Of a stretch of DNA of 64,000 nt, positions 35,336 through 45,987 are shown piece after piece (position 1 is the first letter of the stretch; each line of letters opens with the position of its first letter). A program made the translations under genes and the position numbers. The notes beneath the pieces were generated by a model that was not told the origin of the DNA, did no database searches, and saw only the letters and a program-made list of their open reading frames with translations. Source of the DNA: Aminobacter sp. AP02 (GTDB taxonomy: Bacteria > Pseudomonadota > Alphaproteobacteria > Rhizobiales > Rhizobiaceae); assembly GCF_003148805.1 (NCBI RefSeq), contig NZ_QGGX01000003.1, positions 124,001-188,000 on the forward strand. The letters are read 5' to 3'.

Positions 35336-35785
35336 TTACGCCTTGCGCTCCCAGCGTCGATCCGCTGTCTGCTGCCAGTAGGTCACAGTGTGGCCAGCCG
35401 CCTTCATCGTCTTCCAGTGCTCGCGCGCCCCTTCGAGTTGCGCCGCATCATGTCCGTCAAACAGGAAGACGGCGCGCTGATAAGGCGCGATGTCGGGCGG
35501 CGAGGCGCCGTCGACAAGGAAACGGATTTCGGCCGCATTCGGATTGCCCTCGCCCACGGTCAGCACCACCGGCTGGTCGGCAGCGTGCGCCTCGTGGTCG
35601 CTGCCATGGGCCAAGAACGAATCATCGCGAAAGGTCCACAAATGCGCGTCGAGCGCATCGCGTCGCTCTTCGCTGCCAGTCTGCACCACAGCCTTCCAGC
35701 CGCGCTGCAGGCTGCGTTCGAGCAAGCCCGGCAGCGCATCCTCGAGCGTCGATTCGGTCAGGTGGTAGAATAGGACTTCGGCCAT
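35336..35785 (-). CDS. holC: DNA polymerase III subunit chi
   Basis: A 149-residue HolC that links the clamp loader psi subunit to single-strand-binding protein. The family core AEVLFYHLTESTLEDALPGL, GWKAVVQTGSEERRDALDAHLW in two blocks, and LFDGHDAAQLEGAREHWKT are clear. It stands downstream of pepA in the same direction, the usual alphaproteobacterial order. Confidence 0.93.
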   Translation of the reverse strand: MAEVLFYHLTESTLEDALPGLLERSLQRGWKAVVQTGSEERRDALDAHLWTFRDDSFLAHGSDHEAHAADQPVVLTVGEGNPNAAEIRFLVDGASPPDIAPYQRAVFLFDGHDAAQLEGAREHWKTMKAAGHTVTYWQQTADRRWERKA

Positions 35786-35834
35786 TGGGCAATGCTATGC
35801 CCCAATTCCATTCGGCGGTGAAGCTCTCAGGCTT

Positions 35835-35864
35835 CCGCCGTGCCGGATAAGTCCAGCACGGCGG
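35835..35864 (-). terminator. Hairpin between pepA and holC
   Basis: CCGCCGTGC-N12-GCACGGCGG, a 9-bp perfect stem just after the pepA stop. It lacks a T-run in the direction of transcription, so it may attenuate rather than end the pepA transcript before holC, or protect the mRNA end. Confidence 0.45.
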
Positions 35865-35876
35865 ATCTGACTGGCC

Positions 35877-37373
35877 TTACCCCTCGTAGTGGTCGCGCAC
35901 CAGCCTGTCGAGCAACCGCACGCCGTAGCCCGAACCCCAGGACTGGTTGATCTCGTTGGTCGGCGAGCCCATCGCGGTACCGGCGATGTCGAGATGCGCC
36001 CATGGCGTTTCCTTGACGAAACGCTGCAGGAACTGCGCCGCAGTGATCGAGCCGCCGTAACGGCCGCCGATGTTTTTCATGTCGGCATTCTTGGAATCGA
36101 TCAGCTTGTCATAGTCGGAGCCGAGCGGCATGCGCCACAGCTTCTCCTGCGTCACCGTGCCCGAGTCGGTCAGGCGGGTAGCCAGTTCGTCATTGTTTGA
36201 GAACAGGCCTGCATGCTGCTGCCCCAGCGCCACCATGATCGCACCGGTGAGCGTCGCCAGATTGATCATGAACTTCGGCTCGAAGCGCTGGTTGCAGTAC
36301 CAAAGCGCATCCGCGAGCACGAGGCGCCCTTCCGCGTCGGTGTTCAGCACTTCGATGGTCTGGCCCGACATCGAGGTGACGATGTCGCCCGGTCTCTGGG
36401 CATTGCCGTCGACCATGTTTTCAACCAGGCCGATAATGCCGACCACGTTGGCCTTTGCCTTGCGGGCGGCAAGCGCGTGCATCAGGCCGGTGACGGCGGC
36501 AGCACCGCCCATGTCGCCCTTCATGTCTTCCATGCCGGCGGCCGGCTTGATCGACACGCCACCCGAATCGAAGACCACGCCCTTGCCAACGAAGGCAACC
36601 GGCTTGTCCTTGGCCTTGCCGCCGTTCCACTGCATTACCGCAAGGCGCGGGGGCCGCACCGAACCTTGGGCGACGCCGAGCAGCGCGCCCATGCCGAGCT
36701 TCTTCATTTCCTTCTCGGTCAGGATCTCGACCTTGACGCCGAGCTTTTCGAGTTCCTTGGCTTGTGCGGCGAATTCCACCGGGCCGAGCACATTGGCCGG
36801 CTCGTTGACGAGATCGCGGGCAAGCACCACGCCACCGACGATCGCCTCGGCATCGGCGAAGGCCTTCTTGGCCGCGGTCGGATCCGCGCAGTGAATGGTC
36901 ACCTTGGCCGGCTTCTTGTCATCGGCCTTGCCGTCGCCATTGTCCTTCTTGGTCTTGTATTTGTCGAAGGTGTAGGCCCTGAGCAGGATGCCGGCCGCGA
37001 CGCCAGCTGCTGCGGCGCCATCGACTGTCACTCCCGGGATGTCGAGAACCACCGCCACCTCGGTGGCCTTGCGCAACTGTCCGGCGAGTACGCCGCCGAG
37101 CTTCAGCCAGGAATATTCGTCAAGCGCCGTGGTCTTGCCGATGCCGATTGCGACAAGGCGATCAGCTGCCGTACCCTCGGGAGCAAGAACTTCCACGACG
37201 CTACCTGACTTGCCGGTGAAATCCGCGACTGGGAAAGCGCGATCGAGCGTCTTGGCGGGATCGCAGGCGCGCGCGGCTTCACCCAGGCCCCCATCTTCGG
37301 CCGAGAAGACGAAAACCGTGCCTTTTTTTGGCACGCTTGGCTTGGCGAAGCTGATCGACGGCTTAGAAGTCAT
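35877..37373 (-). CDS. pepA: Leucyl aminopeptidase (M17 family)
   Basis: A 498-residue cytosolic two-metal aminopeptidase that removes N-terminal amino acids and helps in peptide recycling. The catalytic domain has [28 protein letters not shown] and the metal-binding [14 protein letters not shown], and the C-terminal [15 protein letters not shown]. coli PepA also binds DNA at xer sites; nothing here tests that. The frame is open to 37451 but the ATG at 37373 with AGGA upstream gives a normal N-terminus. It is divergent from lptF. Confidence 0.96.
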   Translation of the reverse strand: MTSKPSISFAKPSVPKKGTVFVFSAEDGGLGEAARACDPAKTLDRAFPVADFTGKSGSVVEVLAPEGTAADRLVAIGIGKTTALDEYSWLKLGGVLAGQLRKATEVAVVLDIPGVTVDGAAAAGVAAGILLRAYTFDKYKTKKDNGDGKADDKKPAKVTIHCADPTAAKKAFADAEAIVGGVVLARDLVNEPANVLGPVEFAAQAKELEKLGVKVEILTEKEMKKLGMGALLGVAQGSVRPPRLAVMQWNGGKAKDKPVAFVGKGVVFDSGGVSIKPAAGMEDMKGDMGGAAAVTGLMHALAARKAKANVVGIIGLVENMVDGNAQRPGDIVTSMSGQTIEVLNTDAEGRLVLADALWYCNQRFEPKFMINLATLTGAIMVALGQQHAGLFSNNDELATRLTDSGTVTQEKLWRMPLGSDYDKLIDSKNADMKNIGGRYGGSITAAQFLQRFVKETPWAHLDIAGTAMGSPTNEINQSWGSGYGVRLLDRLVRDHYEG

Positions 37374-37687
37374 GATATCCTGCTTTCGGATCCGGTTCTG
37401 ATGGTGCGCGACATTTCGTCGTTTTCTGCGATTTGGCAAGCCTCCCGTCATCTTGGGGAGGTATCGCTAAAGTCTAAATATCGTCGGAAAACTTGCGTTA
37501 ACCACCTTTGTTCGGCTTTTCTTAGCCAATCGTGCCGAGACTCTCCCCCGGCGGGAGACGGTGTTGGAACAGTGCCGGCTTGAAGGGGCCGGTTGTGCCG
37601 GCTTGCCTTGGACTATACCTTAGCCTCCACCGGCCAAGCGACATCCTGTCGGCCGGCCAAGTCGGAAACACGGAATCCTGGTCATCG
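37374..37687. promoter_or_regulatory. Divergent intergenic region pepA / lptF
   Basis: About 314 bp without a supported gene. It contains a short hairpin TCTCCC-CCGGC-GGGAGA at 37542-37558 and a direct repeat GTGCCGGCTTG at 37572-37582 and 37595-37605, flanking GGGGCCGG. These may be part of the lptF leader or promoter. No known riboswitch shape is evident. Confidence 0.4.
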
Positions 37688-38887
37688 ATGAAGGTTGTTG
37701 AGCGCTACATCCTGCGTCGTGCGTTCGCGGTTTTCATCGCGGCGCTGACTTGGACATTGGCCATCGTCTGGACCACCCAGGTGCTCGGCCGAATCGACCT
37801 GGTCACGGATAGTGGCCAATCGGCGCTAACCTTCTTCGAGGTCGCAGCACTCATCTTGCCGACGGTCATTCCCATCGTAGTGCCCTTTGCGGTGGTCATC
37901 GCCGTGGCGTTGACGCTGAGCACGATGAACAGCGACTCGGAGCTTGTGATCCTCAATGCCGCCGGCGCCTCGCGAATGACGGTCATCCGGCCGATTCTCA
38001 TCCTTGCGATCGGCGCCAGCCTGTTTTCCTTCGTCGTCGACAACGTCGCCGAGCCGATGGCGCGCCAGCGCAACCGGGAACTGATCGCCACCTCGCGCGC
38101 CGACCTGTTGTCGCTGATCATCCAGGAGGGAACGTTCCGCAAGGTCGACGAAGGCCTGTTCGTCCAGGTTGGCGAACGGCTGCCCAATGGCGGGCTCGGC
38201 CGTATTTTCGTTGCCGATTCGCGCGAACCGAATGTCGACCTCGTCTATTACGCCAAGGACGGCTCCTTTATCGAGCGCAATAACAAGCAGATGCTGGTGA
38301 TGAATGAGGGCGTGATCCACCGCAAGGCGCCTGCCGGCGAAGTGTCGGTGATCAGCTTCGATTCCTACGCCTTCGACCTCAGCGAATTCTCATCCGCGGC
38401 GCAGGAAGTCACCATGGCGCCGAAGGATCGATCGACGGCCTATCTGATGAACCCGTCGCACAGCGACAAGTTCTATCAGCGCAATCCGCGGCTGTTCACC
38501 GTCGAACTCGACCGCCGCTTCACCGAATGGCTCTATTCGATCGCCTTCGCGTTCATAGCACTTGCCGTGGCGGGTGATGCGCGGTCGCATCGCGAAGCAC
38601 GCATCCATCCGCTCATCACCACCGTCACCATCGCGCTGTTTTTCCGCTGGCTCGGCTTTTTCGCCGGCAGCAAGGCAGAGACCGTGCCTTGGGTCAGTTA
38701 TGTCATTTATAGCATTCCCGTCGGTGCCTCGTTGCTCGCCATCTGGTTCATCAGCAACAACCGTCCCATGGAACTGCCAGTCTCGGTGGCCGACCGTCTT
38801 GCGGCGATGACCGCGCAAATCCGCGAAAGGCTTGCGGCATGGCGCATGCGGCTCGGCGGCGGTGCTTCCGGCCACGGAGCGGCATGA
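37688..38887 (+). CDS. lptF: LPS export ABC transporter permease LptF
   Basis: A 399-residue inner-membrane permease of the LptB2FG complex, which extracts lipopolysaccharide from the inner membrane. It begins VERYILRRAFAVFIAALTWT, has three N-terminal helices, a large periplasmic beta-jellyroll domain (about residues 115-260) and three C-terminal helices, the YjgP/YjgQ layout. The true start is the ATG at 37688; upstream open frame is not conserved. It overlaps lptG by 4 bp. Confidence 0.93.
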   Translation: MKVVERYILRRAFAVFIAALTWTLAIVWTTQVLGRIDLVTDSGQSALTFFEVAALILPTVIPIVVPFAVVIAVALTLSTMNSDSELVILNAAGASRMTVIRPILILAIGASLFSFVVDNVAEPMARQRNRELIATSRADLLSLIIQEGTFRKVDEGLFVQVGERLPNGGLGRIFVADSREPNVDLVYYAKDGSFIERNNKQMLVMNEGVIHRKAPAGEVSVISFDSYAFDLSEFSSAAQEVTMAPKDRSTAYLMNPSHSDKFYQRNPRLFTVELDRRFTEWLYSIAFAFIALAVAGDARSHREARIHPLITTVTIALFFRWLGFFAGSKAETVPWVSYVIYSIPVGASLLAIWFISNNRPMELPVSVADRLAAMTAQIRERLAAWRMRLGGGASGHGAA

Positions 38888-39972
38888 TGGGCTGGACACT
38901 CGGGCGCTACTTCCTGTTTCGCTATGCCGTCATCACGACATGGTTCTTCATCGGCATTTTCGCGCTGATCTTCATCATCGACGTCACCGAATTCTCCAGC
39001 AATGTCGGTAGCCTGCCGGGCTTCAAATTCAGCCTCGCCCTCACCGTTTCAGCACTGCGTGTGCCGATGATCATGCAGCAGACGGTGCCATTCGTCGCGC
39101 TCTTCAGCGCCATGGCGACGCTCGTGTCGCTCAACCGGCGCTACGAACTGGTGATCGCGCGCGCTGCCGGCATTTCGGCCTGGCAATTCCTGCTGCCTTG
39201 CTGTGTCGGCGCCCTGATATTCGGCCTGATCACCATCGGCATCCTCAACCCCATCGCAGCGCACGGCTTTTCGCGCGCCGAAAACATCGAATCAGAGCTG
39301 CGCTCGCGGCAGTCGAATTCGGTCTCGGCATTTTCGGCACCCTGGCTGCGCCAGCGAGCGGAAGGCGTAGAAGTCATCATCGGCGCCCGCGCCGTACTCA
39401 ACCAGGGCCTGGAACTGGCGGATGCGGTGTTCTTCATCTTCGACGCCAATGGCAACATGGTCGAGCGCAAGGATGCCACCAGGGCCTATCTGCGCGAAGG
39501 TCACTGGGAACTTGTCAACGTTCGCAGCATGAAGGGCGGTGAGAATTTCACTGCCGAACAGACCGACCAGGTGCCAACGAATCTGAAGCCGGAGTTCGTG
39601 CAGGAGAGGCTGGCTCGACCTGAAACGATTCCCTTCTTCGAGCTACCCGCAAAGATTGAAATCGCGCGTTCGTTCGGCCTCAGGGCAAACGCATTCGCCA
39701 TGCAATTTCATTCACTTGTCGCCCTTCCCTTCCTTCTGGTTGCGATGACGCTCATTGCTGCAACAGTATCGATGCGATTTGCGCGGATGGGGCAGTCAGC
39801 AACGATGATTCTGGGTGGCGTACTCGCGGGCTTTCTGCTTTATGTCGTTTCGGTTCTGGTCAAAGCATTTGGCAATGCGGGATTCGTGCCGACTTATATT
39901 GCGGCGTGGCTTCCAGTTGTCGTAGCAATGTTCTTCGGGGTGACGTTCCTGCTCTATAAGGAGGACGGTTAG
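38884..39972 (+). CDS. lptG: LPS export ABC transporter permease LptG
   Basis: A 362-residue partner of LptF, starting with two adjacent in-frame ATG codons (MMGWTLGRYFLFRYAVITTW); either may be used. It has the same three-plus-three helix arrangement around a periplasmic jellyroll that feeds LPS to LptA/LptC. The cytoplasmic ATPase LptB is not in this window. The stop is 12 bp before lptD. Confidence 0.93.
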   Translation: MMGWTLGRYFLFRYAVITTWFFIGIFALIFIIDVTEFSSNVGSLPGFKFSLALTVSALRVPMIMQQTVPFVALFSAMATLVSLNRRYELVIARAAGISAWQFLLPCCVGALIFGLITIGILNPIAAHGFSRAENIESELRSRQSNSVSAFSAPWLRQRAEGVEVIIGARAVLNQGLELADAVFFIFDANGNMVERKDATRAYLREGHWELVNVRSMKGGENFTAEQTDQVPTNLKPEFVQERLARPETIPFFELPAKIEIARSFGLRANAFAMQFHSLVALPFLLVAMTLIAATVSMRFARMGQSATMILGGVLAGFLLYVVSVLVKAFGNAGFVPTYIAAWLPVVVAMFFGVTFLLYKEDG

Positions 39973-39984
39973 TTGAGGGGCGTA

Positions 39985-42363
39985 ATGGCCAGCCGCAGGA
40001 CGGCCCATAGGGCACGCCTTTTCGGTGCGACCGCGCTCGCATGCCTGTTTGCATGCGCGCTTCCGACCGCTCCAGCGTTCGCTCAAACCGTTGCAGACCT
40101 CGCGCCTACGGTGCCCGAGGGTTCGCAGATGCTGCTCGAGGCAGACACGCTCGTCTATGACAACGACGTCCAGACGGTGACTGCCGTCGGCGGGGTGCAG
40201 ATCGACTATGCCGGCAACCGGCTGGTTGCCCAGCGCGTCACCTATGACCGCAAGACCTCCCGGCTGATTGCCAGCGGTAATGTCGCGATCGTCAATTCCG
40301 ACGGTACCAAGATCTTCTCGCAAGAGATCGACATCACCGACGACTTTGCTGACGGCTTCGTCAACGCGCTGCGCGTCGAGACCGTCGACAAGACCTATTT
40401 CGCCGCCGAGAGCGCCAAGCGTGAAGGCGGAGTGCTGACGACGTTCAACAACGGCGTCTACACCGCCTGCGCACCTTGCGAAAAGACGCCTGACAAGGCC
40501 CCGATCTGGCGCGTGAAGGCGCAGAAGATCATTTGGGACGGCCAGAAGAAGACCGTGCGCTTCGAGAATTCGAATTTCGAGTTCTTCGGCTTCCCGATTG
40601 CCTTCCTGCCTGCCTTCGAAATCGCTGACCCGACGGTGAAGCGCAAGAGCGGCTTCCTGATGCCGAGCATTCTCTACAAGAGCGATCTCGGCGCGGGCCT
40701 TTCGATTCCATACTACTTCGCCCTTTCCCCTACCTATGACCTCACGGTCACGGGCACCGGTTTCACCAAGCAGGGTTTCCTCGGTGAGGCGGAATGGCGC
40801 CAGCGTTTCAACAACGGCGAATACACCCTCAAGATGGCCGGTATTCACCAGATGAATCCGGACAAGTTCGACGCCAACACCGTCGACAGCGGCCCTCCTG
40901 GTGACGAAAACAAGCTGCGTGGCATGGTCGGCTCCAAGGGCCGTTTCGACCTCAATCCGCGTTGGGCGTTCGGTTGGGATATTCTTGCCCAGTCCGACAA
41001 GAATTTCTCGCGCACCTACAACATCGATGGCTTCTCCGACAGCACGCATCGTTCGGAAGTCTATCTCACCGGCCTGAACGACCGGAACTATTTCGACCTG
41101 CGTGCCATGCACTTCGACGTCCAGGAAGAGGTGCTCGACAGCGACCCCACGGCTCGAGCTGACAAGCAGCCTTGGGTGCTGCCGACGCTCGACTACGCCT
41201 ATATCCCGGACATGCCGGTGGCTGGCGGCGAGCTCTCGTTCGACGTCAATGCACGCGTCCTCCAGCGCTCTGAGCTCGATGCAGCGCTGGCTGCCGCGAA
41301 CGGGCCGACCATTCACGGTCTCGCCGGCTCGTCCGGTCGCCTGACCGCCGAGGCGGAATGGAAGCGAACGATCACTACGGATGGCGGCCTGCTGGTCACG
41401 CCGCTGCTCGCTTTCCGCGGCGACGGCAGCTATCTCAATGCGTCGGCGGACTCGCTCAATGCCATCAACACGATGGCGACAAGCCCGCAGATCAACGTCG
41501 CCGACGATGTCCGTTCGTCGCTGTTCCGCTACATGGCAACACTCGGTCTCGAATTGCGCTGGCCAGTGCTGTTTTCGTCGACAAGTTCGACTCATGTGCT
41601 TGAGCCGATGGCGCAGCTATTCGCTCGCCCGAACGAAGGCGATATTGCCGGGCTGGGAATTCCAAACGAAGACGCGCAGAGCTTCGTCTTCGATGCGGCA
41701 TCGCTGTTTGAGCGCGACAAATTCTCAGGCTACGACCGCATGGAAGGCGGCACGCGCGCCAACCTCGGATTGCGTTACTCCGGCAGCTTCGACAATGGCT
41801 GGACCACAAACGCGCTCGCTGGCCAGTCCTATCAGCTTGCTGGCGAAAACTCGTTTGCTGCCCCTGACCTCGTCAACGCCGGCGCCTATTCAGGCCTAGA
41901 GACCGATACGTCGGACTACGTTGCCCTTGCCGGCATCGCCAGCCCGAACGGCTTCTCCGCATCGGTCAGCGGTCGCTTCGACGAGCAGTCGCTCGAGGTG
42001 CGGCGCGCGGAGTTCAAGGTTGGCCTGGACGCCCGTCCGCTTGCGGTCTCGGCGCGATACGCATTCATCGATGCGCAGCCGCTCTACGGATTTGCCACCG
42101 ACCGCCATGAAGTCACACTCGGCGCCACGGCCCGTTTCAACGACAATTGGCGCGCCTTCGGCTCTGGTACCTACGACATCCAGAACGATCTGCTCGTCAA
42201 GAACGGCCTTGGCTTTGCCTATGACGACGAGTGCTTCACCTACATGATGACCTATGCGGAAAGCCGCGATCACAACGAGCCCGACGACGTAACACGCACC
42301 GTCGGCTTCAACATCTCGTTCCGCACGCTCGGCGATTTCGGCACGGAAACAAGCGCCTTCTAG
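39985..42363 (+). CDS. lptD: LPS-assembly protein LptD
   Basis: A 792-residue outer-membrane barrel that inserts LPS in the outer leaflet with LptE. Signal peptide of about 33 residues (ending APAFA-QT), an OstA/LptA-like jellyroll (MLLEADTLVYDNDVQTVTAV, ASGNVAIVNSDGTKIFS), then the large barrel domain with FEFFGFPIAFLPAFEI. The C-terminus ends in Phe (GTETSAF). Cysteines in TACAPCEKTPDK and DDECFTY could form the disulphides LptD needs, fewer than in some gammaproteobacteria. ATG at 39985 has GAGGGGC upstream and is preferred over a TTG at 39973. Confidence 0.95.
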   Translation: MASRRTAHRARLFGATALACLFACALPTAPAFAQTVADLAPTVPEGSQMLLEADTLVYDNDVQTVTAVGGVQIDYAGNRLVAQRVTYDRKTSRLIASGNVAIVNSDGTKIFSQEIDITDDFADGFVNALRVETVDKTYFAAESAKREGGVLTTFNNGVYTACAPCEKTPDKAPIWRVKAQKIIWDGQKKTVRFENSNFEFFGFPIAFLPAFEIADPTVKRKSGFLMPSILYKSDLGAGLSIPYYFALSPTYDLTVTGTGFTKQGFLGEAEWRQRFNNGEYTLKMAGIHQMNPDKFDANTVDSGPPGDENKLRGMVGSKGRFDLNPRWAFGWDILAQSDKNFSRTYNIDGFSDSTHRSEVYLTGLNDRNYFDLRAMHFDVQEEVLDSDPTARADKQPWVLPTLDYAYIPDMPVAGGELSFDVNARVLQRSELDAALAAANGPTIHGLAGSSGRLTAEAEWKRTITTDGGLLVTPLLAFRGDGSYLNASADSLNAINTMATSPQINVADDVRSSLFRYMATLGLELRWPVLFSSTSSTHVLEPMAQLFARPNEGDIAGLGIPNEDAQSFVFDAASLFERDKFSGYDRMEGGTRANLGLRYSGSFDNGWTTNALAGQSYQLAGENSFAAPDLVNAGAYSGLETDTSDYVALAGIASPNGFSASVSGRFDEQSLEVRRAEFKVGLDARPLAVSARYAFIDAQPLYGFATDRHEVTLGATARFNDNWRAFGSGTYDIQNDLLVKNGLGFAYDDECFTYMMTYAESRDHNEPDDVTRTVGFNISFRTLGDFGTETSAF

Positions 42364-42485
42364 GGTGGCAGGCATGGGAGCGGTGCCGGGGGCGGCCCGA
42401 CATCGTTTTGCCGCATAAAGCGGCCAATTACGGGGCAATAACGTCCGGGCACAGCCCGGATTGGGGTTTGAACGGGACTTTTTCC

Positions 42486-43421
42486 ATGCGGAAGTACCTC
42501 TTTTCGGCAGGCTTTGCACTGCTCGTGGCGGCGACGTCGGTTTCAATGACCGCCTATGCGCCGCAGGCTCAGGCCAGCGAAATCAAGTACGTCGTCAATG
42601 ATGTGCCGATCACCACCTACGACATCCAGCGTCGGGCCGCCTTTCTCAAGCTGCAGAAGCGCAAGGGCGATGCCGGCGAGGAAATGATCGAGCAGACGCT
42701 GCGCCTGACGGAGATGAAGCGTCTCAACATCCGCATCTCCGACAAGCAGGTCGAGGATGCCTATGCGCGTTTCGCCGGCTCCAACAAGCTCAAGCCCGCC
42801 CAGATGGACCAGATCCTGGCGCAGGCTGGCGTGACCAGCAACCACTTCAAGGACTACATACGCGCGCAGATGGGCTGGAACCAGGCGCTCAGCGCACGGT
42901 TCCGTGCAGAGCAGGGCGGCGGCGGCGGCACCAGCGAGCAGGACGCCGTGCGTCGCATGCTCCAGCAAGGCGGTGCCAAGCCCAGTGCGACCGAATACAT
43001 GCTGCAGCAGGTGATTTTCGTCGTGCCGGCGTCCGAGCGCGGCTCTATTGGCAAGCGCAAGCGTGAAGCCGACGCCATGCGCGGCCGCTTCAACGGCTGC
43101 GAAAAGACCCGCGAGTTCGCCAAAGGCCTGCTTGACGTGACCGTGCGCGATCTTGGGCGCGTGCTCGCGCCACAACTGCCGCCAGAGTGGGCCGAAGACA
43201 TCAAGAAGCTCAAGGCAGGCGGTGCGACACCGGTTCGCGAGACCGAGCGCGGCGTCGAATTCATCGGTATTTGCAGTGCCCGCGAAGTCTCCGACGACAA
43301 GGTCGCACAAATGGTCTTCCAGGCGGAAGGCGCAGGCAAGGGCGGCAACGAACAGGCCGACGAACTCAACAAGAAGTACGTCGCCGAGCTGCGGAAAGTC
43401 GCTCGTATCGTAACGCGCTAG
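42486..43421 (+). CDS. surA: SurA-like periplasmic chaperone / peptidyl-prolyl isomerase
   Basis: A 311-residue exported protein: signal peptide (MRKYLFSAGFALLVAATS, ending APQAQA-SE), a SurA N-terminal domain (IKYVVNDVPITTYDIQRRAA and the following helices), and a single parvulin-like PPIase region at about residues 180-280, where the catalytic core appears degenerate. Alphaproteobacterial SurA homologues are often shorter than the 428-residue E. coli protein with two PPIase domains. Located between lptD and pdxA, a conserved order shared with many Proteobacteria. Likely helps outer-membrane proteins such as LptD to fold. Confidence 0.87.
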   Translation: MRKYLFSAGFALLVAATSVSMTAYAPQAQASEIKYVVNDVPITTYDIQRRAAFLKLQKRKGDAGEEMIEQTLRLTEMKRLNIRISDKQVEDAYARFAGSNKLKPAQMDQILAQAGVTSNHFKDYIRAQMGWNQALSARFRAEQGGGGGTSEQDAVRRMLQQGGAKPSATEYMLQQVIFVVPASERGSIGKRKREADAMRGRFNGCEKTREFAKGLLDVTVRDLGRVLAPQLPPEWAEDIKKLKAGGATPVRETERGVEFIGICSAREVSDDKVAQMVFQAEGAGKGGNEQADELNKKYVAELRKVARIVTR

Positions 43422-43424
43422 GCC

Positions 43425-44447
43425 GTGGCTTCCCATGGCACTCCGCTCGCGCTGACATCGGGCGATCCCTCCGGCATTGGTCCTGAAATCGCGGTCGCCG
43501 CCTGGCGGCTGCGCAACGAAGCTCAGGTGCCGGCCTTTTATCTTCTCGCCGACCCTAGCCTTGTTGCCGCGCGGGCCCGCGCCATGGGGCTCGAAGTCGC
43601 CATTGTCGAGACCGATCCTGCTGGCGCCAAGCAACTCTTCGCCAATGCGCTGCCCGTCGTGCCGCTAGCGGCATCGACGGTCGATACGCCCGGACAGCCG
43701 GACAAAGGCAATGCAAGCAGCATCATCGAGGCTATCGACCGCGCCGTCGCCGACACGTTCGAAGGCCGCGCCGCAGCTGTCGTCACCTGCCCTATCGCCA
43801 AGAAGCCGCTTTATGACGCCGGCTTCCGCTTTCCGGGCCACACCGAGTACCTCGCGCATCTGGCCTCCGTGAAGACCGGCACCGAAATAACCCCGGTCAT
43901 GATGCTCGCTGGACCAGACTTGCGCGCCGTACCTGTAACCATTCACATTTCACTGTCGGAAGTGCCGAAGGCACTGACCGCTGACGCCATCATCGAGACC
44001 GTTCGCATCACCGCGCATGACCTGCGCACCCGCTTCGGCATCGCAAGCCCGCGCATCGCTGTATCGGGGCTCAATCCGCATGCTGGCGAAGGCGGGGCCA
44101 TGGGTCACGAAGACGAACGCATCATCCGACCGGCGGTGGAAGCGCTCAAGTCTGAAGGCATCGTTGCTTTTGGTCCCCTGCCCGCCGACACCATGTTCCA
44201 TGCGCGCGCACGTGCCAGCTATGATGCCGCCATCTGCATGTATCACGACCAGGCGCTGATCCCGGCCAAGGCGTTGGCCTTCGACGAGACCGTCAACGTT
44301 ACGCTCGGCCTGCCCTTCATCCGCACCTCGCCCGATCACGGCACAGCTTTCGACATTGCCGGCCAAGGCATCGCCCGGCCTGACAGCCTGATCGCCGCGC
44401 TGAAGCTGGCGCGCCAGCTCGCCGACGTGGAAGCCAAGACATCATGA
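43425..44447 (+). CDS. pdxA: 4-hydroxythreonine-4-phosphate dehydrogenase
   Basis: A 340-residue NAD-dependent enzyme of pyridoxal phosphate synthesis that oxidises 4-phosphohydroxy-L-threonine. Signature segments: [43 protein letters not shown] in two blocks (metal-binding His), and [19 protein letters not shown] with the second metal His. GTG at 43425 is the only sensible start; an out-of-frame ATG lies nearby. It is 3 bp after the surA stop and overlaps rsmA by 4 bp. Confidence 0.95.
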   Translation: MASHGTPLALTSGDPSGIGPEIAVAAWRLRNEAQVPAFYLLADPSLVAARARAMGLEVAIVETDPAGAKQLFANALPVVPLAASTVDTPGQPDKGNASSIIEAIDRAVADTFEGRAAAVVTCPIAKKPLYDAGFRFPGHTEYLAHLASVKTGTEITPVMMLAGPDLRAVPVTIHISLSEVPKALTADAIIETVRITAHDLRTRFGIASPRIAVSGLNPHAGEGGAMGHEDERIIRPAVEALKSEGIVAFGPLPADTMFHARARASYDAAICMYHDQALIPAKALAFDETVNVTLGLPFIRTSPDHGTAFDIAGQGIARPDSLIAALKLARQLADVEAKTS

Positions 44448-45283
44448 GTTCAGCTGTCACCAGCCTCGATGGCCTGCCACCGCTGCGAGACGTCATCGAG
44501 CGCCACGGCCTCCAGGCCAAGAAGGCACTTGGCCAGAACTTCCTGCTGGACCTCAATCTTACCGGCAAGGTTGCGCGCGCAGCGGGCGATCTTACCGGCG
44601 TGACCGTCATCGAAGTGGGGCCCGGCCCTGGCGGGCTGACCCGTGCACTGCTCATGCACGGCGCCAAGCGTGTTGTCGCCATTGAGCGCGACGAGCGTTG
44701 CCTGGCAGCGCTCGCCGAGGTTTCCGACCACTATCCGGGCCGGCTTGAAGTTGTCTCAGGCGATGCGCTGAAGACCGATTTCGCAGCGCTTGCGAACGGC
44801 GAACCGACAAAGATCGTCGCCAACCTGCCCTACAATATCGGCACGGAGTTGCTCGTGCGCTGGCTCACCGTCGAGGCCTGGCCGCCGTTTTATCAGTCCC
44901 TGACGTTGATGTTCCAGCGCGAGGTCGCCGAGCGCATCGTGGCGCGGCCGGCGAGTTCGGCCTTTGGCCGTCTCGGCGTTCTCGCGGGATGGCGCACGGA
45001 CGCCCGCATCGCCTTCGACGTGCCGCCGCAGGCCTTTACGCCGCCGCCCAAGGTGACGTCTTCAGTGGTTCATCTGGAACCGCGCAAGGAGCCGCTTACG
45101 GCCGACGTGAAGGTGCTTGGCCGTGTCACCGAGGCGGCCTTCGGCCAACGCCGCAAGATGCTGCGCCAGAGCTTGAAAAGCATGGGCGGCGAAAAGCTGC
45201 TGGAAACCGTCGGTATCGACCCTACCCGCCGTGCCGAAACGCTCAGCGTCGAGGAATTCGTGGCGCTGGCGAAGGCTGTCTGA
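44444..45283 (+). CDS. rsmA: 16S rRNA (adenine(1518)-N6/adenine(1519)-N6)-dimethyltransferase
   Basis: A 279-residue KsgA/RsmA enzyme that dimethylates two adjacent adenines in helix 45 of 16S rRNA. SAM motif [15 protein letters not shown], an acidic ribose-binding motif [10 protein letters not shown] and the catalytic [11 protein letters not shown] are all intact. The start overlaps pdxA. An intrinsic terminator follows at 45295-45331. Confidence 0.96.
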   Translation: MSSAVTSLDGLPPLRDVIERHGLQAKKALGQNFLLDLNLTGKVARAAGDLTGVTVIEVGPGPGGLTRALLMHGAKRVVAIERDERCLAALAEVSDHYPGRLEVVSGDALKTDFAALANGEPTKIVANLPYNIGTELLVRWLTVEAWPPFYQSLTLMFQREVAERIVARPASSAFGRLGVLAGWRTDARIAFDVPPQAFTPPPKVTSSVVHLEPRKEPLTADVKVLGRVTEAAFGQRRKMLRQSLKSMGGEKLLETVGIDPTRRAETLSVEEFVALAKAV

Positions 45284-45294
45284 AGACCTGGCAT

Positions 45295-45331
45295 GCCCTC
45301 ACCCGCCTTGATGGGTAAGGGCCGCCTTTTT
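45295..45331 (+). terminator. Intrinsic terminator after rsmA
   Basis: GCCCTCACCC-GCCTTGAT-GGGTAAGGGC is a 10-bp stem with one wobble pair, followed after CGCC by TTTTT. It ends the lptF-lptG-lptD-surA-pdxA-rsmA run, abutting the convergent gmk stop. Confidence 0.7.
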
Positions 45332-45984
45332 CAAACCTTCTCGTCGAGCAATTTCGAAACGAAATCGAACAGGCCCGGCCTGCGGTCGCGGCGGAGGCGT
45401 TCGGCGGCCACGATCGCGCGCACTTCGGCGAAGGCGCGGTTGAGGTCTTCGTTGATCACGACATAGTCGTATTCGCCCCAATGCTCGATCTCGTCGCGGG
45501 CATTCTTCAGCCGCGTCTCGATGACCGCGTCCTGGTCCTCGGCGCGGCGCTTGAGACGTGCCTTAAGTTCGCCCATGGAAGGCGGCAGGATGAAGATCGA
45601 GACGATGTCGCCGCGCATCTTTTCCTTGAGCTGCTTGGCGCCCTGCCAGTCGATGTCGAACAGCATGTCGCGGCCCTGCGACATGGCGAACTCGACGGGC
45701 TCGCGCGGCGTCGCGTAGTAATTGCCGTGGACCTCGGCCCATTCGAGCAGCGCGTCGTTGTCGCGCAGGATCTCGAATTCGCGCTTGGTGGTGAAGTGAT
45801 AATGCGCGCCGTCGATCTCGCTGCCGCGGCGCGCCCGGGTCGTCACGCTGACCGACAGCCGCAATTCGGGATCGGTTTCGATCAGGTTGCGCGAGATGGT
45901 CGACTTGCCTGCGCCCGAAGGCGACGACAATACCAGCATCAAGCCGCGCCGCTTGATGACGATGGATGGGGTCTCGGCGCTCAT
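45331..45984 (-). CDS. gmk: Guanylate kinase
   Basis: A 217-residue kinase phosphorylating GMP to GDP. P-loop [10 protein letters not shown] near the N-terminus, GMP-binding [17 protein letters not shown] and [13 protein letters not shown] are all present. It is convergent with rsmA and only 3 bp downstream of yicC. Confidence 0.96.
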   Translation of the reverse strand: MSAETPSIVIKRRGLMLVLSSPSGAGKSTISRNLIETDPELRLSVSVTTRARRGSEIDGAHYHFTTKREFEILRDNDALLEWAEVHGNYYATPREPVEFAMSQGRDMLFDIDWQGAKQLKEKMRGDIVSIFILPPSMGELKARLKRRAEDQDAVIETRLKNARDEIEHWGEYDYVVINEDLNRAFAEVRAIVAAERLRRDRRPGLFDFVSKLLDEKV

Positions 45985-45987
45985 GCG

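Noticed and set aside
39796-41595. Long open frame antisense to lptG/lptD (599 codons)
   Set aside because: It is the complement of strongly coding sequence, rich in Arg/His/Gly, with no recognisable domain.
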